In this document: positions 17,138 to 27,342 of the stretch, piece after piece
Layout of the letters: each line of letters begins with the position of its first letter
Position numbering within the stretch: position 1 is the first letter of the stretch
NCBI GenBank assembly: GCA_963764205.1
Contig: CAVXRN010000002.1
Location: forward strand, 620,001-684,000
Reading direction: 5' to 3'
Origin: Chersky-840 sp963764205
GTDB taxonomy: Bacteria; Actinomycetota; Acidimicrobiia; Acidimicrobiales; UBA8190
DNA: 64,000 nucleotides
The notes under the pieces: model-generated
Databases searched by the model: none
What the model was told of the DNA's origin: nothing
Seen by the model: only the letters and a program-made list of their open reading frames with translations
Position numbers and translations under genes: made by a program

Positions 17138-18595
17138 GGGCGATTGCGCTTGCGGCCCCTTGCCGCGTTGGTGGTGTTCGAGCCGGCGCCGGATGAGCTC
17201 GCGCCGTTCCTGGAGCTCTCGGTAGGTCAAGGTGTCGACGGTGTCGGCGACGCCGAGCGAGGCCCGGATGCCCGCCACGTCCGGAGCGGGAATGGACCCG
17301 GGTTCCACACCCATCTCCAGGGCGATGCGATCGCCGTGACGTTCGTGGAAGTAGACCACGACGTTGACGATCTCGGCGATCACGTCGACGTTGGGCGCCA
17401 TGACCGCCAGGGCGCCGTCGAGGAAGAGCATGTCCTTCACGTAGAGCATGAGCTCCTTGGGCATGCGCGCCCCGTACCCGAGGAGCCCCTTGGTGAGGTT
17501 CCGGATCTCGGCGGTGAGCTCCTCCGCCGTGAGACTGATGGGGTCGATCGGGGGCCGGTCGAGACCGAGGTCGCGGATCACGGCGTCGATGTCGACGTCG
17601 CGCGGCAGCGCGCCCAGGTCGCGCATCGCCGCGATCTGTCCGGGGACGTCGTTGGCGGACGCCGTGACCACCAGACGGAGAAAGGCCAGACGCCTGGCTT
17701 CGTCGAAACGACCGGTGATGCCGAAGTCGAGCAGCGCCACGCGGCCGTCGGGCTGCACGAGCAGGTTGCCGCCGTGGAGGTCCCCGTGGAACACCCCGTA
17801 GAGCAGCGCACCTTCCAAGAACGCGATCAACGCGGCGTGCAGCACCGCCTCGGTGTCGATCCCCGCCGCGCGCATCGCATCGGCGTCCCCCCACGCGAAC
17901 CCGTCGAGACGCTCCATCACGAGCACCCGCCTCGTGACGAGTGACGGGTGGGGGCGGGGGACCACGATGGCGGACTGCCCGGTCTCGGCCAGCACCCGGG
18001 CCACGTCCAGCATGTTCTGCGCCTCGAGCCGGAAGTCGAGCTCCTCCACGATCGTCTCGCCGAACAGCTCCACCAGCGCGGGCGGGTTGGCGAGGGCGGC
18101 CACCGGGATGCGGCCCACCAGGAGTGGCGCGATCCAACTCATGGCCGCCAGGTCGCGCCGCACCAACGTGGCCACGTCGGGCCGTTGCACCTTGACCACG
18201 ACGGGCTCGCCCGTCCGCAGTCGCGCCGCGTGGACCTGCGCCACCGACGCGGCGGCGATCGGCGTGCGGTCGAACTCGCTGAACTGTTGTTCGAGGGTCA
18301 GGCCGAGATCGGCCTCGACGATGTGGCGCACGACGGCGAAGGGCTCGGCGGGCACCTGGTCGCGACACAGCCGGAACTCGGCCACGAGCTCTTCGGGGAA
18401 CAGCCCTTCCCCCGAGGACAGGATCTGGCCCAGCTTGATGTAGGTGGGCCCGAGGCGCTCGAACGCCCGGCGCAGGCGACGCGACAGCCCGGCCCGGGAA
18501 CGGTGCTGACCCCGGCGTCGGTCACCGACGTACCAACCCGCCAGTGCGACGCCGAGGACCGCACCGACACGCACCACGCGAGCTCCGGGCGGCAC
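17134..18595 (-). CDS. ABC1/UbiB-family protein kinase-like protein, frame broken near 17156
   Basis: Atypical kinase fold of the UbiB/ABC1 family, linked to quinone or lipid homeostasis. Seen: the KxGQ segment GPTYIKLGQILSSG, AAASVAQVHAA, the ATP lysine in VVVKVQRP, HGDLHGGNLLV and LLDFGITG. At CCCC 17156-17159 removing one base gives the basic ending GRKRNRP and a stop at 17134; without it the frame runs implausibly through the whole opposite gene. The start is uncertain: GTG 18595 is the first ordinary in-frame start after fabF, but homologous-looking sequence extends about 25 codons upstream. Confidence 0.8.
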
Positions 18596-18773
18596 GCGCC
18601 GAGCGCGCGTGAGACGAGGAGCCTCGGCCCGGGTCCGGGCGCGGAGCCCGTCGATGCCCGCGGTCCACGAGAGCCGATCGAGGTCGAGGACCCAGGGAGG
18701 ATGCGACGAGAAGGCCCCGAAGGCGAGGTCCGCAGGAGAAGACGCCGAGCTCGACCCGCCGTGCTCGGCCTGC

Positions 18774-19976
18774 TCAGGCAGGGGGAGGGCCGATGACGAG
18801 GCACCCGTTGTGGCCGCCGAAGCCGAACGAGTTCGACAGCGACGGGGCCGGGTCCCAGGGGCGGGCCTCGCCGTGGACGACGTCGAGATGGATCTCGGGG
18901 TCGGGTTGCTCGTAGCCGGCCGTGGGCGGGATGAGGCGGCGGTCGATGGTGAGGGTCGTGGCGACGGCCTCGATCGCCCCCGCCCCGCCCAGTGCGTGAC
19001 CCGTGACCCCCTTGATGGACGTGACCGGGGGCGACGGAGCCCCGAAGACCTTTTCGATCGCCTGGGACTCGGCCAGGTCGTTGAGGGGCGTGGAGGTCCC
19101 GTGGGCGTTGATGTGGCCGACCTCGGACGGGGCCACCCCGGCGTCGGCCAGGGCGAGCTCCATGCACGCCGCGGCGCCGTTGCCGCCCGGCGCCGGCGCG
19201 GTGATGTGATGGGCGTCGGCGGTCGAGGCCGAGCCGAGCAGCTCGCCGTAGATGCGGGCACCACGCCGGCGGGCATGGTCGAGGTCCTCGAGGACGAGCG
19301 CGGCAGCGCCTTCGGCACACACGAAGCCGTCGCGTCGGGCGTCGAAGGGTCGCGACTTTCCCTCGCTCGACAGCGCGGTCATGTTGCCGAAGGCCGCCAT
19401 GCCGATCCCCACCATGGCGGCCTCCGCCCCTCCGCCGATGGCGACGTCGCAGCGACCGGTGGCCACCAACCGGGCCGCGGCCGCAACGGCGTGGGTCCCG
19501 GCCGCACAGGCCGTGGCGATGGTCTCGCACGGGCCGTGCCACCCGGCGTGCATCGACACATGGGCCGCCCCGGCGTTCACCATCATCATGGGGATGAGGA
19601 AGGGCGACACACGCCGTGGGCCCTTCTCGTGGAACACCCCGAGCTGGTCCTGGAGCGTCTCGAGGCCACCCACGCCGGTGGCGAAGACGACCCCGGCACG
19701 ATCAGGGTCCGCCCCGATGTCTCCCGCGTCGACCAGGGCCATGTCGGCGGCGGCCACCGAGAACTGGGCGAATCGGTCCACCCGTCGTACTTCTTTGGGC
19801 CCGAACCAGGCGCTCGGGTCGAAGCCGACCACCCGTCGCTCGCCCTCGGGCGCAGGGCGCAGCAACCCGTCCCAGAAGGCGTCGAGGCCGATCCCGCAAC
19901 ACGACACGACGCCCATGCCGGTGATCGCTACCCGCCGACCCTCCACCGGCCCGTCGGGCCCGACGCCCAGGAGCAT
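18774..19976 (-). CDS. fabF: Beta-ketoacyl-ACP synthase II (FabF)
   Basis: Elongating condensing enzyme of type II fatty acid synthesis, 400 residues. Catalytic cysteine in ATACAAGTHA, histidines in NAHGTSTPLND and KGVTGHALGG, and the C-terminal SNSFGFGGHNG. ATG 19976 overlaps the acpP stop by one base (TGATG). The N-terminal ITGMGVVSCCGIG is typical. Confidence 0.94.
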   Translation of the reverse strand: MLLGVGPDGPVEGRRVAITGMGVVSCCGIGLDAFWDGLLRPAPEGERRVVGFDPSAWFGPKEVRRVDRFAQFSVAAADMALVDAGDIGADPDRAGVVFATGVGGLETLQDQLGVFHEKGPRRVSPFLIPMMMVNAGAAHVSMHAGWHGPCETIATACAAGTHAVAAAARLVATGRCDVAIGGGAEAAMVGIGMAAFGNMTALSSEGKSRPFDARRDGFVCAEGAAALVLEDLDHARRRGARIYGELLGSASTADAHHITAPAPGGNGAAACMELALADAGVAPSEVGHINAHGTSTPLNDLAESQAIEKVFGAPSPPVTSIKGVTGHALGGAGAIEAVATTLTIDRRLIPPTAGYEQPDPEIHLDVVHGEARPWDPAPSLSNSFGFGGHNGCLVIGPPPA

Positions 19977-20212
19977 CAGAGTTTGGCGGAGATCAACTCG
20001 TACGCTTGGCCGACCGTCTCGATGCCTTCGAGCTCGGACTCGTCGACGGTGACGTCGAACGCCTCCTCGAGGGCCATCACGAGCTCGACGAGGTCGAGGC
20101 TGTCGGCGTCGAGGTCGTCGCCGAAGCGCGCCTCGGGCACGACTTTGTCCGCCGGCACCTGCAACACGTCGATCGCGCACGCCTTGAACTTGTCGAAGCT
20201 GGCGTCGGGCAC
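19976..20212 (-). CDS. acpP: Acyl carrier protein (AcpP)
   Basis: 78-residue carrier of growing acyl chains. The phosphopantetheine serine is in DLDADSLDLVELVMALEE, followed by a typical acidic helix. GTG 20212 is chosen because AAGGAGGA lies just upstream; the longer frame from 20272 adds an atypical N-terminus. Confidence 0.92.
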   Translation of the reverse strand: MPDASFDKFKACAIDVLQVPADKVVPEARFGDDLDADSLDLVELVMALEEAFDVTVDESELEGIETVGQAYELISAKL

Positions 20213-20268
20213 TGCTTCCTCCTTGTTCGGGTCAGTCCCGGTCGCCCGGGCACGGTCGGTCGGGCACG

Positions 20269-21036
20269 TCACATTCCCATGGCCAGGCCGCCGTCGACCG
20301 GGAGTACCGCCCCGGTGATGTAGGCCGCGTCGTCAGAGGCAAGAAAGGCCACCGCCCCCGCAACATCGGCGGGGCTGGCTCTGCGGCCCAACGGCACCAA
20401 CGCCAGGAGTTGGTCCACGCGCTGTTCTCCCAGGCTGGCGATCATATCCGTGTCGACCACGCCTGGCGCGACAACGTTCACGGTGATGCCCCGGCTGCCG
20501 ACCTCCCGCGCCAACGACCGGGCCAGGCCGACCAGCCCGGCCTTGGCCGCGCCGTAGTTGACCTGGCCGGGGGACCCGAAGTAGCCGACCACCGACGACA
20601 TGAGCACGATGCGACCCCGACGGGCCCGCACCATGGGCCCGAGGCCGCGTCGCACCACCCGGTAGACCCCCGAGAGGTTCGTGTCGAGCACCTCGTTCCA
20701 CGCCTCCTCGCCCATCCGCAGCAACAAGGTGTCCTTGGTCACACCGGCGTTGGCGACGAGGACCTCGACCGGGCCGAGGGCCTCTTCGACCGTCTTGAAG
20801 GCCGACTCGACCTGGGCCGGGTCGCGGACGTCACAGGGCACGGGCAGGAGGTCGACGGCGTCCGAAGCGTCGCCGGCCACCTCCGCCGGCGGTGCGGTCC
20901 GGTAGGTCACCGCCACGCTGTCGCCCAGGGCCTGAAAGCGGCGCGCACACCCGAGGCCGATCCCACGCGAGCCGCCGGTCACGAGGACCACCCGGCCGCG
21001 GCCTGCCGGCGCGGTGACGTCGCCGGTCGTGCTCAC
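20269..21036 (-). CDS. fabG: 3-oxoacyl-ACP reductase (FabG)
   Basis: NADPH-dependent short-chain dehydrogenase, 255 residues. Cofactor motif TGGSRGIG near residue 20, NAG, catalytic SSVVGYFGSPGQVNYGAAK (Ser, Tyr, Lys), and PVDGGLAMGM at the end. GTG 21036 overlaps the fabH stop (GTGA). Confidence 0.93.
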   Translation of the reverse strand: MSTTGDVTAPAGRGRVVLVTGGSRGIGLGCARRFQALGDSVAVTYRTAPPAEVAGDASDAVDLLPVPCDVRDPAQVESAFKTVEEALGPVEVLVANAGVTKDTLLLRMGEEAWNEVLDTNLSGVYRVVRRGLGPMVRARRGRIVLMSSVVGYFGSPGQVNYGAAKAGLVGLARSLAREVGSRGITVNVVAPGVVDTDMIASLGEQRVDQLLALVPLGRRASPADVAGAVAFLASDDAAYITGAVLPVDGGLAMGM

Positions 21037-21977
21037 CGTACGGTTCCCGCCGTCCAGCGCACGATCGAGCTGGCCCATGTCATCCCCGCCCCGAACCCCG
21101 ACATGAGGAGATGGTCCCCGGGTCGCAGTCGACCGGCGTCGGCCGCGTCGGCGAGGGCGAGCGGGATCGAGGCGCTCGAGGTGTTCCCCGTGCGATCGAC
21201 GACCACCGCGACGCGGTCCATAGGGATCCCCAGGCGCGTCGCCACGGCTTCGATGATGCGGAGGTTGGCCTGATGCGGGACGAACAGGGCGATGTCGTCG
21301 GGAGTGAGCTTGGCCCGTTCGAGGGCGTTGGTGGCCGAGTCGACCGTGATGCGCACGGCCCGGCGAAAGACCTCTTTCCCCTCCATCTCCATGTAGCCGC
21401 CGTGCGCACACGTGAGGAGGTCGTGCGCGCTGCCGTCGACACCGAAGTCGAACGCGAGCACCGAGTCGTCGTCGCTCGCCTCGAGCACCACGGCGCCCGC
21501 GCCGTCGGCGAAGAGCACCGCGGTGGCCCGGTCGTCGGGGTCGGTGAGCAGCGAGACGCAGTCGGCCCCGATGAGCAGGACCCGGTGCGCGGCCCCGGCG
21601 CGGAGCGCGCCGTGCGCGGCGACGAGCCCGTAGACGAAACCGGCGCACGCCGCGTTGACGTCGAACGCTCCACCCGACAAGCCCAAGGCGTGGTGGACCG
21701 CGGCGGACGTGGCCGGGACCGCCAGGTCCGGTGTGCAGGTGGCGAGGACGAGGAGGTCGACCTGTCCGGGTGCCAGCGCGGCGCGGTCGAGGGCCCGGCG
21801 CCCGGCCTCGATGGCGAGCGACGACACCGTGCCCCCGATGCGTCGCTCGCGGATGCCCGAGCGCGTGACGATCCATTCGTCACTCGTGTCGAGGCGCGCC
21901 TCGAGCTGTGCGTTGGTGACGACGTTGTCGGGCAGGGCCGTGCCCCAGCCCGTGATGGCAGCGCCGGCGGGGCTCAC
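21033..21977 (-). CDS. fabH: Beta-ketoacyl-ACP synthase III (FabH)
   Basis: Starts chain synthesis by condensing acyl-CoA with malonyl-ACP. 314 residues; catalytic Cys in NAACAGFVYG, His in VPHQANLRI, Asn in GNTSSASIP, and an ending SGFGAGMTWAS. GTG 21977 overlaps the fabD stop; the longer frame from 22004 only adds residues inside fabD. Confidence 0.94.
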   Translation of the reverse strand: MSPAGAAITGWGTALPDNVVTNAQLEARLDTSDEWIVTRSGIRERRIGGTVSSLAIEAGRRALDRAALAPGQVDLLVLATCTPDLAVPATSAAVHHALGLSGGAFDVNAACAGFVYGLVAAHGALRAGAAHRVLLIGADCVSLLTDPDDRATAVLFADGAGAVVLEASDDDSVLAFDFGVDGSAHDLLTCAHGGYMEMEGKEVFRRAVRITVDSATNALERAKLTPDDIALFVPHQANLRIIEAVATRLGIPMDRVAVVVDRTGNTSSASIPLALADAADAGRLRPGDHLLMSGFGAGMTWASSIVRWTAGTVR

Positions 21978-23218
21978 GCGCCGTCGGCCTGCACGCGCAG
22001 CCACGCGACGGGCTCGCCCGCCGCGACGCGTTCACCGGGGTGGGCCAGGAAGCCCACGACCGTGCCGGCGAAGGGGGTGCGGACCTCGACCGTTCCCACC
22101 AAGCCGAGGAGGTCGCCGACCGACACCGGTGCGCCCTCTCCGGTGGGGACGTCGGCGCCGTCGGGTGTGAGCGCTCCCGGCCCCGGCGCGGCCAGGCCCG
22201 CGACGGGCTCGAAGACGCCGGCCGAGGGCGAGATGACGACCCGTTCCGAGGTGTAGAGGTGCTCGCCCTGATGGGCCGCGGCGAAGACCTGTCCGGTCTC
22301 GCTCCCGGCGATGGCGTTCACGAGCGTGTCGAGATCGTCGGGCGTGGCCACCGCGCTGGCCAGCGCGTCGGGCAGGGTCCGACGGGCGAGGCCGGTGAGC
22401 ACACCCCCCGGGCCGACCTCCACGAAACGCGTGGCGCCGAGGCCCGCCAACGTCTCGAGGCTCTGGCGCCAGCGCACCGGACTGCAGAGCTGGGCGGAGA
22501 GCAACCCGGGCCACTCTTCGGCCACGGTGTGGGCGCGGGCGTCCACGTTGGCGACCACGGGGATCTCCGGGACACTGAAGGCGGTGCTCGCCAACGACTT
22601 GCGCAGCCAGGACCGCGCCGGCGCCATCAGCATGGTGTGGAATGCGCCGGCCACGGGGATCGCCATGACCTTGCGGGCGCCGAGCTCCTTGGCGATGGTG
22701 CCGGCGCGGGCCACGGCCTCGGCGGTGCCGGCGATGACGACCTGGCCGGGGGCGTTGTAATTCGCGACCCAGACCTCGCCCTCGGCGCGTTGGCACGCCG
22801 CGTCGACGGCGTCGTCGTCGGCTCCCAGCACCGCCGCCATCGTCCCGGGGTGCTCTTCCGCCGCGTTGTGCATGGCCTCGCCCCGTTCGACCACCAGCCG
22901 GACACCCTCTTCGAAGCCGAGTGCACCACTGGCGGCCAGCGCGGTGTACTCGCCCAGGCTGTGGCCCGCACACAACGTCGGCTCGATGCCGACCCGCTCG
23001 ATGGCGTCGAGGACGACGAGGCTGAACACGAACGTGGCCAGCTGGGCGTTGGCGCTCAGGGTGAGCTCGTCCTGCTCGACCTCGACGAGCAGACGGGCCA
23101 CGTCGCGGCCTGCCACCGCCGATGCCTCTTCGACGACCTCCCACGACGGGTGTTCCAGCCAGGCGCGGCCCATGCCGGGTCGTTGAGATCCCTGACCCGG
23201 GAAGGTGAACGCCAGCAC
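21974..23218 (-). CDS. fabD: Malonyl-CoA:ACP transacylase (FabD) with C-terminal biotinyl/lipoyl-like domain
   Basis: Loads malonyl groups onto ACP. Residues 1-305 are a normal FabD: PGQGSQ near residue 7, GHSLGEYTAL with nucleophile Ser87, and GAFHT with His194. Residues 320-414 are extra. They read like a biotinyl/lipoyl carrier fold (ISPSAGVFEPV, GAPVSVGDLLGLV, TPFAGTVVGFLAHPGE, GEPVAWL) but lack the MKM loop with the modified lysine, so they are probably a non-biotinylated interaction domain. No stop or frame break separates the parts. GTG 23218 follows AGAGGAG. First gene of the fab operon. Confidence 0.92.
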   Translation of the reverse strand: MLAFTFPGQGSQRPGMGRAWLEHPSWEVVEEASAVAGRDVARLLVEVEQDELTLSANAQLATFVFSLVVLDAIERVGIEPTLCAGHSLGEYTALAASGALGFEEGVRLVVERGEAMHNAAEEHPGTMAAVLGADDDAVDAACQRAEGEVWVANYNAPGQVVIAGTAEAVARAGTIAKELGARKVMAIPVAGAFHTMLMAPARSWLRKSLASTAFSVPEIPVVANVDARAHTVAEEWPGLLSAQLCSPVRWRQSLETLAGLGATRFVEVGPGGVLTGLARRTLPDALASAVATPDDLDTLVNAIAGSETGQVFAAAHQGEHLYTSERVVISPSAGVFEPVAGLAAPGPGALTPDGADVPTGEGAPVSVGDLLGLVGTVEVRTPFAGTVVGFLAHPGERVAAGEPVAWLRVQADGA

Positions 23219-23250
23219 TCGGACTCCTCTTCTGTCACACGGACCGATCG

Positions 23251-23268
23251 GGGTGACCCCAGGGTGAC
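23251..23268 (+). promoter_or_regulatory. GGGTGAC direct repeats upstream of fabD
   Basis: GGGTGAC at 23251-23257 and at 23262-23268, 11 bp apart, in the 133-bp gap between fabD and the tRNA. Read on the fabD strand they are GTCACCC-TGGG-GTCACCC. This may be an operator for the fatty acid operon; the regulator is unknown. Confidence 0.3.
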
Positions 23269-23351
23269 ACGATCAGCCGGCCCCGGTCACGTTACCGGCA
23301 GGTCATGAGGAGATCGCGGCGCCGCGAGAGGCGTTCGCGGTTCGTTGTTAG

Positions 23352-23434
23352 TGCCCGGAGCGGGATTCGAACCCGCACGCCCCGAAGGACAAAGGCTTTT
23401 GAGGCCTTCGCGTATACCGTTCCGCCATCCGGGC
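23352..23434 (-). tRNA. tRNA-Leu(CAA)
   Basis: 83-nt class II tRNA on the minus strand. Acceptor GCCCGGA pairs with TCCGGGC followed by discriminator A. The anticodon arm AAGGC-CTCAAAA-GCCTT gives anticodon CAA (codon UUG). A long variable arm and the T loop GTTCGAATC are present; CCA is not encoded. It lies upstream of the fab operon on the same strand. Confidence 0.95.
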
Positions 23435-23499
23435 CGATACCGTGGGCAGCCTAGCCAGGGCGGATCCGGATCCCGGGAAGTGTGCGTAGAATTCCCTGC

Positions 23500-23793
23500 A
23501 TGCGCCGGTCCTTGGTCGAGCGGTCCTTGCGGGATGTCCACGGACGTCTGGTGCGGGTGCGCGAGGAGCTGGCGGTGCTCGACGAACAGCTGGCCGTCCT
23601 CAACGACGCGGCCGACGATGCCCGGATCCGCTCGCTCGTGTCCGAGACACCGCTGGCCGGCCACGAGTACGCGGACGCGCAGCGCTCGGCCGACGCCGCC
23701 AACCGCGGCCGGGCCGCGTTGTTGGCCATGATCGACGAGTTGGAGCGTCGCCAGGACGAGCTTCTCGGCAAGCTGGTCGTCGAGCCCAGGTAG
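23500..23793 (+). CDS. Small coiled-coil protein of unknown function
   Basis: 97 residues from ATG 23500. Charged and helical throughout, with heptad-like leucines (LVRVREELAVLDEQLAVL and AALLAMIDELERRQDELL); probably a coiled coil. No signal peptide or membrane segment. It sits 38 bp before pdtaR in the same direction, so co-transcription is possible. I do not recognise the family. Confidence 0.65.
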   Translation: MRRSLVERSLRDVHGRLVRVREELAVLDEQLAVLNDAADDARIRSLVSETPLAGHEYADAQRSADAANRGRAALLAMIDELERRQDELLGKLVVEPR

Positions 23794-23831
23794 CCGGGCA
23801 CTCGGACCGCGAAGAGGGAGAGACCTGCCGC

Positions 23832-24428
23832 ATGGCCAAACGCGTCGTCATCGCCGAAGACGAAGCCATCATCCGCCTCGACTTAAAGGAGATCCTCGAG
23901 GCCGAGGGCTACTCCGTCGTCGGGGAGACCGGTCGCGGCGACGAGGCCGTCGAGCTGGTCGCGCTGCACGAGCCCGACATCGTCATCCTCGACATCAAGA
24001 TGCCCGGCATCGACGGCATCGAGGCGGCCCGCCGGATCTCGGCCGACCACCGCGTGGCGGTCCTGATCCTCACCGCCTTCAGCCAACGCAACCTCATCGA
24101 GGAGGCCCGCGACGCCGGTGTGGCCGCCTACCTGGTGAAGCCCTTCCAACGCGGCGAGCTCGTGCCGGCCATCGCCGTGGCCACGGCCCGGTTCGCGGAG
24201 TACCGGGCCATCGAGGACGAGCACACGCGCCTGTCCGAGGACGTCCCCAGCCACGAGGACAAGCTCAAGACCCGGCAGATGGTGGACCGGGCCAAGGCCG
24301 TCCTCATGGACGGCTTCGGCCTGGGCGAGGACGTCGCCTTCTCCTTCATCCAGCGCACGGCGATGGACCGCCGGGCCCGCATGCAGACCGTCGCCCAGGA
24401 GATCATCGACGGGACGCTCACGCCCTGA
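23832..24428 (+). CDS. pdtaR: ANTAR-domain response regulator, PdtaR-like
   Basis: 198 residues. The receiver begins RVVIAEDEAIIRLDL, has the phospho-acceptor in VILDIKMPG and TAFSQ and KPF motifs. The C-terminal ANTAR domain (KTRQMVDRAKAVLMDGFGL to TVAQEIIDG) binds paired RNA hexaloops to control antitermination. PdtaR next to polA and rpsA is also the order in Mycobacterium (Rv1626 region). The cognate kinase is not adjacent. Confidence 0.92.
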   Translation: MAKRVVIAEDEAIIRLDLKEILEAEGYSVVGETGRGDEAVELVALHEPDIVILDIKMPGIDGIEAARRISADHRVAVLILTAFSQRNLIEEARDAGVAAYLVKPFQRGELVPAIAVATARFAEYRAIEDEHTRLSEDVPSHEDKLKTRQMVDRAKAVLMDGFGLGEDVAFSFIQRTAMDRRARMQTVAQEIIDGTLTP

Positions 24429-24484
24429 TCGGCCCTGTCCGGGACGGGTGGCACCGGGCCTGCTCCGCGTAGGATCCCGAGGCA

Positions 24485-27273
24485 GTGCCACCCTCAGAGA
24501 CCGACGCCGGCGACCTCTACCTGCTCGACGGCAACTCGCTCGTCTTCCGGGCGTTCTTCGCCCTGCCCATCGACCTGGCCACCAAGGCCGGCCAGGTCAC
24601 CAACGCCGTGCACGGCTTCACGTCGATGCTGGTCATGCTGCTGCGCGACAACCATCCCGGCGGCATGGCCGTCGCGTTCGACCGTCCCGAGCCGACCTTC
24701 CGCGACGACATCGTCGAGGAGTACAAGGGCAACCGGCCCGACACCCCCGACCTCCTCATCCCGCAGTTCGCCCTCGTGCGCGAGATCCTCGGCGCCCTGG
24801 GCATCGTGATGGTCGAGAAGGTCGGCTTCGAGGCCGACGACATCCTCGCCACCCTCGCCACCCAGGGCCGCGACGCCGGGCGCGACCGTCGTGGTCGTGA
24901 GCGGCGACCGCGACACGTTCCAGCTCGTGGAGGACCCGCTGGTCAAGGTCATGTACACCCGCCGCGGGTTGTCCGACACGGTCGTCTACGACGAGGCCGG
25001 CATCGTCGAACGCCACGGCGTTCCGCCGCGTCTCTACCCGACGTTGGCCGCGCTGCGCGGCGACACCTCCGACAACCTGCCCGGCGTCCCCGGCGTGGGG
25101 GAGAAGACGGCGGCCAAATTGGTGAGCACCTACGGCGACCTCGACGCCATCTTCAGCCACGTGGCCGAGCAGACACCGAAGCTCCGCCAGAACCTGGCCG
25201 ACCACGAGGACCAGGTGCGCCGCAACGCCGAGGTCATCCCGCTCGTACGCGACGTCCCGCTCGACATCTCGCTCGACGACCTCGCCCTCGGCTCGTGGGA
25301 CGCGGCCGAGGTCAAGCGCGTGTTCGGCGAGCTCGAGCTGCGCTCGGCCTGGACAGCGCCTCGCCCCGATCCTGGGCGGTGACGCCGACGAGGCGCTGCC
25401 GCGCGCCGCGGGACGCGCGCACCACCCATCGTCGACCTGGCCGCCGTCGCCGCGTCGTCGCCCTCGGGCGCCAAGGACGCCGCGGCGCACCTGCGCGCCG
25501 CGGCGAAGGCGGGTACCCCGGTCGCGCTCGCGCCCGTCTGGGCCGGCGACGCGGGCCGGAGCCCCCTGGTGGGCCTGGCCGTGGCGGCCGCCCCCGAGGC
25601 TCCCGACGACCTCGACGAGACCGCGGTGCCGCCGTCGGCGCCGGCCGAGCCGATGTGGCTGGACGAGGCCCTCCTGGCCGACCGCAGCGTGCTCGCTGCC
25701 CTCGGCACCCTGGTGGGGCCCGGCGGTGCCCCCCTGGTGGCCCATGGGTCCAAGGAGCTCATGCGGAGCCTGCTGCCGCTCGGCGTCGACATCACGTCCC
25801 TGGCGCTCGACACCGCCGTCGTCGCATACCTGCTCGACCCGTCGTCGGGCCGCTACCGCCTCGAGGACGTGGTGGAGGTCCAGCTGGGACTGGCGCTCGA
25901 CGCGGAGGTCGAAGCCGAGGCCGCGGGCCAGCTCGCCCTCGAGGGCCCGGCCGACCTCGACGTGTCGACCCTGGCGGCGCGCAACGCCGTGGCCCTCGGG
26001 CTCCTGGCCGCTCCGCTGCGCGACGCGCTCGCCCGTGCCGGCCTCGAACGGCTCTACGACGAGGTCGAGCGCCCGCTCGTGCGGGTGCTGGCGCGCATGG
26101 AGGTCGCGGGGGTGCGCGTCGACACCACGGAGCTGCGCCGCATCGCCGACGGTCTCGTGGCCGAGTGCGACCGCCTCGAGGTGCTCATCCACGAGCTCGC
26201 GGGCGAGACGTTCAACGTCAACTCCACGCCGCAGCTGCGCGCCGTGCTCTACGACCGCCTCGGGCTCACCCCCGGTCGCAAGACCAAGACCGGGTTCTCC
26301 ACCGACGCCTCGACGTTGGAGAAGCTGCGCGGCCAGCACCCCATCATCGAAGCCTTGCTCAGCTACCGAGAAGTCGAGAAGCTGCGCTCGACCTACGGCG
26401 AGTCCCTGCTGGCCGAGGTGGCCGCCGACGGCCGCATCCACGCCACCTTCGGCCAGACCGTGGCCCGCACCGGCCGCTTGTCGTCGGACCGGCCCAACCT
26501 CCACAACATCCCCGTGCGCTCCGAGGAAGGCCGTCGTCTGCGCCGCGCCTTCATCCCCGCCGACGGCTGTCGCCTCCTCGTGGCGGACTACGACCAGATC
26601 GAGCTGCGCGTGATCGCGCACCTCTCCGCACGACCCCGGGCTCGTCGCGGCCTTCGCCGAGGGCCGCGACATCCACCGCACCACCGCCGCCGGCGTCTTC
26701 GGCGTCGCCCCCGAGGACGTGACCACCGCCCAGCGCAGCCGGGCCAAGATGGTCTCGTACGGCCTCGCCTACGGGATGGAGTCCTACGGCCTGGCCCAGC
26801 GCCTGTCGATCGAGCCCTCCGAGGCGCAACAGATCCTCGACGCCTACTTCGTGGCCTTCCCCGCGGTGCGCGCCTTCATGGACCGGACCGTGGTCGAAGC
26901 CCGCTCGCGCGGCTACACCGAGACGCTCTTCGGTCGGCGCCGCCCACTGCCCGACCTGCACTCACCCAACCGCAACCTGCGCATGGCGGCCGAACGCCAG
27001 GCCATGAACGCCGGCATCCAGGGCCTCGCCGCGGATCTCTTCAAGGTGGCCCTCGTCCGCCTCGACGCCGCCCTCGAGGAGAAGCAGTTGGCGTCCCGCG
27101 TCGTCCTGCAGGTCCACGACGAGGTCCTCGTCGAGGTCCCGCACGACGAGGAGGCGGTGACCGGGGACCTGGTCCCCACCGTCATGCGCAGCGTGGCCGA
27201 CGCCGTGGCGCTGGCGGTGCCGTTGGAGGTATCCGCCGCCTGGGGCGACACGTGGGCCGACGCCAAGGGCTAG
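24485..27273 (+). CDS. polA: DNA polymerase I (PolA), frame broken at four sites
   Basis: Repair and Okazaki-fragment polymerase. The 5'-nuclease domain (LLDGNSLVFRAFF, VAFDRP, VSGDRDTFQLV, GVPGVGEKTA), a 3'-5' exonuclease-like domain apparently without its catalytic acids, as usual in actinobacteria, and the polymerase domain (DYDQIELRV, SYGLAYGMESYG, LQVHDEVLVEVP) are all present. The frame shifts at 24878-24880 (extra G), about 25353 (extra base), 25411-25424 (one base short) and 26629-26632 (extra base). Corrected, it is about 928 residues, normal length. GTG start at 24485. Errors are far likelier than loss of this gene. Confidence 0.9.
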
Positions 27274-27333
27274 GCCGCTCTCGACGCCGATCCGGGCGCC
27301 GCACCCTCGCCAGGCCTGGTCACAGCGCCCCTT

Positions 27334-27342
27334 TGCTACCAT
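27334..27342 (+). promoter_or_regulatory. Possible extended -10 promoter for rpsA
   Basis: TGCTACCAT (TGn plus TACCAT) lies 85 bp before the rpsA ATG in the polA-rpsA gap. No good -35 is seen at the right distance, which extended -10 promoters tolerate. Position and sequence only. Confidence 0.25.

Noticed and set aside
23345..23731. Open frame crossing the tRNA-Leu(CAA)
   Set aside because: It runs through the tRNA and then overlaps the coiled-coil gene out of frame; not coding.
24878..26632. Programmed frameshifting in polA
   Set aside because: Four breaks without slippery-site structure, shared with many other genes, fit sequencing error better.
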